A model generated the notes under the pieces. It saw only the letters and a list, made by a program, of their open reading frames with translations. It was not told the origin of the DNA and did not search any database. Shown in pieces: positions 60,369-64,000 of a stretch of DNA of 64,000 bases. How positions within the stretch are numbered: position 1 is the first letter of the stretch; the number at the start of each line of letters is the position of its first letter. This DNA comes from Kribbella monticola (GTDB lineage Bacteria > Actinomycetota > Actinomycetes > Propionibacteriales > Kribbellaceae), in NCBI RefSeq assembly GCF_003261635.1, contig NZ_QFXK01000010.1, positions 1 through 64,000 of the forward strand, read 5' to 3'. The translations under genes were made by a program, and so were the position numbers.

Positions 60369-61913
60369 ATGGCACGAAGGTCGAGATTCTTGCTCCCGCA
60401 GGCGGCGCTTGCCGTCGCCGGCGCGCTCGTCGCGAGCCTGGTGGTCGGCGGCGGCACGTCCCAGGCGGCCACCCAGGGACCGTGTGACCTGTACGCGGCC
60501 GGTGGTACGCCGTGCGTCGCCGCGCACAGCACCACCCGGGCGTTGTACGGGTCCTACACCGGCCCGCTCTACCAGGTCCGGCGCGCGTCGGACAACGCCA
60601 TCCGGGACATCGCCCCGCTGACCGCCGGCGGCGTCGCGAACGCCGGGACGCAGGATTCGTTCTGCTCGGGAACCACCTGTCTGATCACGATCATCTACGA
60701 CCAGTCGGGCCGCAACAACCGCCTGACGCAGGCGCCTCCCGGCGGCTTCAGCGGGCCGGCCGCGGGCGGGTACGACAACCTCGCCAACGCCTCCGCGGCG
60801 CCGATCACCGTCGGCGGCCACAAGGCGTACGGCGTTTATGTTGCCCCGGGCACCGGTTACCGCAACAACAACACCAACGGCGTCGCCACCGGCGACCAGT
60901 CGGAGGGCATGTACGCCGTGTTCGACGGCACCCACTACAACGGCGGTTGCTGCTTCGACTACGGCAATGCCGAGACCAACAGCCACGACAACGGCAACGG
61001 CACGATGGAGGCCATCTACTTCGGCAACAGCAGGTCCTGGGGTTCGGGCGCCGGCAACGGCCCGTGGATCATGGCCGACCTCGAGAACGGTCTCTTCTCC
61101 GGGGTGAACACCGGGAACAACGCCAACGATCCGACCATCAGCCACCGCTTCCTGACCGCCATCGTCAAGGGCGGCCAGAACCGCTGGGCGATCCGCGGCG
61201 GCAACGCACAGTCCGGTGGCGTATCGACCTTCTACGACGGGGTTCGTCCCAATGCTGCGGGCTACAACCCGATGAAGAAGGAAGGCGCCATCATCCTGGG
61301 CATCGGTGGCGACAACAGTGTCGGTGCTCGCGGCACCTTCTACGAGGGTGTGATGACGTCGGGCTATCCGTCGGACTCGACCGAGAATGCCGTGCAGGCC
61401 AACATCACCGCGGCCGGCTACACCACGAACTCCAGTGGGACCGGCCTGACTCCCGGCTCGGCCGTCTCCCTGCGCGCCACCACCGCCTGCTGTACTGACC
61501 GCTACATCCACCACACCGGTTCGACCGTCGACACCACCGTCATCGGGAGCGGCAGCTCCACGACCGAGAAGGGCAACGCGTCCTGGACCGTGCGGGCCGG
61601 CCTCGGCAACAGCTCCTGCGTGTCCTTCGAGTCCAGGAACACATCCGGGCAATACCTGCGGCACTACAACTACCAGCTCCATCTGCAGGCCAACGACGGT
61701 ACGTCGCAGTTCGCTCAGGATGCGACGTTCTGCCCTGAGAGCGGCCGCAATGGTCAAGGCGTCTCGCTCAGATCGCTCAACTTCTCCGACCGGTACGTCC
61801 GGCACTACAACAACATCGTCTACATCGCGGCCAACGGAGGCTCCAACGCCTTCGACAGCACCAACGCGTACGCCGATGACGTGAGCTGGCTCGTCAGCTC
61901 ACCCTGGGGCTGA
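60369..61913 (+). CDS. Secreted alpha-L-arabinofuranosidase B (GH54 with CBM42)
   Basis: 514 residues. A Sec signal (FLLPQAALAVAGALVASLVVGGGTSQA) precedes a GH54 catalytic domain: GPCDLYAAGGTPCVAAHSTTRALYGSYTGPLYQVRR, the nucleophile Glu in GTMEAIYFGNS, and GIGGDNSVGARGTFYEGVMT with the acid/base Asp. A C-terminal CBM42 (AbfB) module follows from about residue 375 (SLRATTACCTDRYIHH, SFESRNTSGQYLRHYNYQLHLQ, RSLNFSDRYVRHYN). It removes arabinose from arabinoxylan or arabinan. GGAAGG precedes the ATG at 60369. Probably controlled by the LacI-type site upstream. Confidence 0.95.
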   Translation: MARRSRFLLPQAALAVAGALVASLVVGGGTSQAATQGPCDLYAAGGTPCVAAHSTTRALYGSYTGPLYQVRRASDNAIRDIAPLTAGGVANAGTQDSFCSGTTCLITIIYDQSGRNNRLTQAPPGGFSGPAAGGYDNLANASAAPITVGGHKAYGVYVAPGTGYRNNNTNGVATGDQSEGMYAVFDGTHYNGGCCFDYGNAETNSHDNGNGTMEAIYFGNSRSWGSGAGNGPWIMADLENGLFSGVNTGNNANDPTISHRFLTAIVKGGQNRWAIRGGNAQSGGVSTFYDGVRPNAAGYNPMKKEGAIILGIGGDNSVGARGTFYEGVMTSGYPSDSTENAVQANITAAGYTTNSSGTGLTPGSAVSLRATTACCTDRYIHHTGSTVDTTVIGSGSSTTEKGNASWTVRAGLGNSSCVSFESRNTSGQYLRHYNYQLHLQANDGTSQFAQDATFCPESGRNGQGVSLRSLNFSDRYVRHYNNIVYIAANGGSNAFDSTNAYADDVSWLVSSPWG

Positions 61914-62009
61914 TCCCGGGGCACGCCAGCCGGCTTCGACTCTGAACGACTGTGATCGATTCTGTTCGGCAACTGGCCGCCAGGCGCCGGTACGCGCGAA
62001 GGTGGTCGA

Positions 62010-63848
62010 ATGTCGATCGCGCACCGCTGGCACGCCCTGACTCCTGCGATCCGGTCGGCGGCGCTGGACTCGGCGAGGGACCGCGTCGGTGTACCGGAGC
62101 TGAGGGATCGTGCCGTTTGGGATTCGCGGACCGCGTCCGCCCGGGCTGAGATTCTGGCCCGGGCGGACGCGGATCGCGGCAAGCCGTGGCCGCACACGTT
62201 GCTCTCCGACTTCGCCCGCTACTGGCGTGACGGAGTGCGTACGGCGTACGAGGGGCCGGCGGGGGAGTTGCGGCAGCGGACGAGCACAGCTGTCCTCGCC
62301 GCGGTGCTGACTGCGGATGAGCAGTACGTCGACGAAGCGGCGGACGGATTGTTGTTGCTGTGCGAGCAGACGACCTGGTGCTGGGCCGCGCACGAGTCGT
62401 TCGCGACGGGACGGCAAGAGGTGGTCGCAGACCCGGCGCAGCCGTATCTGGATCTAGGCGCGGCCGAGACCGTGGAGATCCTCGCCTGGGCCGACCTCGT
62501 CCTCGGACCGGCACTGGACGAGCGCGTCCCGGGCCTGCGGCGGCGGTTACGCGAGGAGGCACGCCGTCGCGTACTCCGGCCCTTCGTCGATGACCGCCGC
62601 TGGCACTGGCTCGGCCTCGACGGTCACCTGCACAACTGGAATCCGTGGATCCACGGGCACATCCTCGCGGCCGCCCTCTTCCTCGAGACCGACCCGGTCG
62701 CTCGCGCGCAGGTGGTGGATCTGGTTGTCGACGGCCTCGATCGCTACCTTCGCGCCCTCCCGGCGGACGGCGGCTGCGACGAAGGCTATGCCTATTGGTG
62801 GAACGGGCCCGCCCGCCTGGCGAGCGCGCTGGAGTTGCTCGATCGCGTGACGCAGGGCGGCTTCGATCCGTGGCACTGTGACCCGCTCCCGGAGGTTGCC
62901 CGGTATCCCCAGCGGATGGCGCTGGGCGATGACTGGTACGTGAACGTAGGGGACGGTCCGGCAAGACCGAGCCCGCAGCAACCTTGGGACGTCCTGCACC
63001 GCTGGGGCCGCAGAAGCGGGGATGCTGCCGTCGTGGCCCAAGCAGTTGCCCATGGCAAGCGCCTGCCGGCGTTCGGTCTCGGCCGCGCACTACTCGCCCT
63101 CGCCGACGACGAATGGTGGCAGGCGGAACCCGGACCGCTGCCGTTGCCGCGATGGAGTTGGCTCCCCGACGTGCAGTTGCTGGTCACCCGGCAGTACGAC
63201 GGCTCCGCCGAAGGCTGGGCGCTTGCGGTCAAGGGCGGTCACAACGACGAGAACCACAACCACAACGACGTGGGCACGGTCATTGCGGCGCTCGACGCGA
63301 CGCCGGTGCTGATAGACCTCGGTCAGCCGACCTACACGGCGATCTCGTTCTCCGACCGTCGCTACGAGCAGTGGGTGGTCCGCAGCGAGTGGCACAACGT
63401 GCCCGTTGTCGACGGCAAGCAACAGGAGCCGGGCCGGCAATGGCGCGCCACCGACTTCGCCGTACGCGGGGACGCCGGTGCCGAGGTGGACCTCTCGGAC
63501 GCCTATCCGACCGGACAGCTCCGCAGGGTGGCGACGCTCGACCGCGGCGAAGGATCCGTTCGGATCGTGGATTCCTGGGCAGCCGAAACCGAGCTCACCG
63601 AGCACTTCGTGATCGCCGGGCGACCCGTGAGCCACGAGGCCGGCCGGTTGGTGATCGAGACGCTGAGCGGTGGTCTGGCCGAGCTGGGATGGGAAGCTGG
63701 TCTCGGGACCGGGCTGCTGGAGACGCAGGCGGTCGACGACGACCTGCTGACGGACGTCTGGGGCCCGGCTGTTCATCGCTTGATCATCGACGTCGGCGCA
63801 GACCGGCGGACCTTCGAACTGACCCTGACGAGGAGTACCCGTGACTGA
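62010..63848 (+). CDS. Heparinase II/III-family polysaccharide lyase-like protein
   Basis: 612 residues. The N-terminal all-alpha toroid (LGLDGHLHNWNPWIHGHILAAALFLE, GGCDEGYAYWWNGPARLASALELL) is followed by the beta-sandwich domain beginning AVKGGHNDENHNHNDVGTVIAALDATPVLIDLG, where the HNHNDVG stretch is the family hallmark. No signal peptide is seen, so it probably acts inside the cell on imported acidic or uronate-containing oligosaccharides. The ATG follows GAAGGTGG. Confidence 0.92.
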   Translation: MSIAHRWHALTPAIRSAALDSARDRVGVPELRDRAVWDSRTASARAEILARADADRGKPWPHTLLSDFARYWRDGVRTAYEGPAGELRQRTSTAVLAAVLTADEQYVDEAADGLLLLCEQTTWCWAAHESFATGRQEVVADPAQPYLDLGAAETVEILAWADLVLGPALDERVPGLRRRLREEARRRVLRPFVDDRRWHWLGLDGHLHNWNPWIHGHILAAALFLETDPVARAQVVDLVVDGLDRYLRALPADGGCDEGYAYWWNGPARLASALELLDRVTQGGFDPWHCDPLPEVARYPQRMALGDDWYVNVGDGPARPSPQQPWDVLHRWGRRSGDAAVVAQAVAHGKRLPAFGLGRALLALADDEWWQAEPGPLPLPRWSWLPDVQLLVTRQYDGSAEGWALAVKGGHNDENHNHNDVGTVIAALDATPVLIDLGQPTYTAISFSDRRYEQWVVRSEWHNVPVVDGKQQEPGRQWRATDFAVRGDAGAEVDLSDAYPTGQLRRVATLDRGEGSVRIVDSWAAETELTEHFVIAGRPVSHEAGRLVIETLSGGLAELGWEAGLGTGLLETQAVDDDLLTDVWGPAVHRLIIDVGADRRTFELTLTRSTRD

Positions 63849-64000
63849 CACCGGCCTGACCCGCGAGGCCTGGGGCGGGATCGCCGACCGGCTGCTGCTC
63901 TCGATGCGCACCTTTGCCTCAGCTGATCACGCCCGGATCGACCTGCCCGGACCGAACAGTGCCTACGGGCCGGACAGCGATTCGCTGGAGGCGTTCGCCC
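63841..64000 (+). CDS. DUF2264 family protein, N-terminus (partial)
   Basis: 53 codons visible before the right edge. The GTG at 63841 overlaps the heparinase-like gene by 8 bp. The start LTREAWGGIADRLLLSMRTFASADHARIDLPGPNSAYGPDSDSLEAFA is the DUF2264 signature; this family often accompanies heparinase II/III and uronate genes. Function unknown. Confidence 0.8.
   Translation, partial: MTDTGLTREAWGGIADRLLLSMRTFASADHARIDLPGPNSAYGPDSDSLEAFA

Noticed and set aside
1..64000. CRISPR arrays, tRNA or rRNA genes, IS elements, integrases or phage genes
   Set aside because: None was recognised. The repeats present are short and local, and no transposase, integrase or cloverleaf-like sequence was noticed on reading.

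Overview
The window is high-GC actinobacterial DNA. It shows dense operons with 1 to 4 bp overlaps, GTG and TTG starts, Tat and lipoprotein signals, ANTAR regulators and a SigB/F-type sigma factor. The gene mix suggests a soil actinomycete such as a Kribbella/Nocardioides-type organism (inference; no 16S or other marker gene is present). No tRNA, rRNA, phage, IS element or CRISPR array was recognised, and no gene-free stretch exceeds 300 bp.

Layout. 1-17.6 kb: a low-oxygen/redox block. It holds the start of a DevS-like GAF sensor kinase, a DevR/DosR-type response regulator, two pyridoxamine-oxidase-fold proteins (one fused to an HTH), pta-ackA, and a complete narK-G-H-J-I nitrate respiration operon. 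DosR-box-like palindromes lie before pta and before narK. narG is split by a one-base frameshift in a G6 run. A MarR/NmrA/SulP group sits inside this block. 17.6-20.8 kb: a stress islet of small genes (DUF6343, NIPSNAP-like, DUF3072, a tiny secreted protein, DUF2945) plus a SigB/F-type sigma factor. Several genes are preceded by GNNT-N15-GGGTAC-like promoters, including the sigma gene itself.

20.8-31.6 kb: a nine-gene, translationally coupled operon for a heptose-containing, probably carbamoylated glycoconjugate. It encodes a carbamoyltransferase, a GT2-GmhB fusion, two GT9 heptosyltransferase-like proteins, two GT4 proteins, GmhA, HldE and an SDR, and is followed by a convergent UDP-sugar epimerase/decarboxylase. 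This is the best candidate for an undescribed pathway. 31.6-38 kb: topoisomerase IB, a CBS protein, and secreted PhoX-like, alpha/beta hydrolase and tannase-family proteins. 38-49.4 kb: a two-component system next to an ABC exporter, drug-type MFS transporters, a sugar ABC importer without its ATPase, Mn-catalase and a DUF4383 membrane protein.

49.6-53.5 kb: five adjacent ANTAR-domain genes, four of GAF-ANTAR type and one STAS-ANTAR. 53.5-60.2 kb: an SDR, a methyltransferase/YbdK ligase pair, a PPOX protein, a beta-lactamase-fold hydrolase, an EEP phosphatase and a membrane acyltransferase. 60.2-64 kb: a polysaccharide-utilisation stretch (GH54-CBM42 arabinofuranosidase behind a LacI-type operator, heparinase II/III protein, start of a DUF2264 protein). 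Gene calls rest on reading translated motifs; no database search was run.
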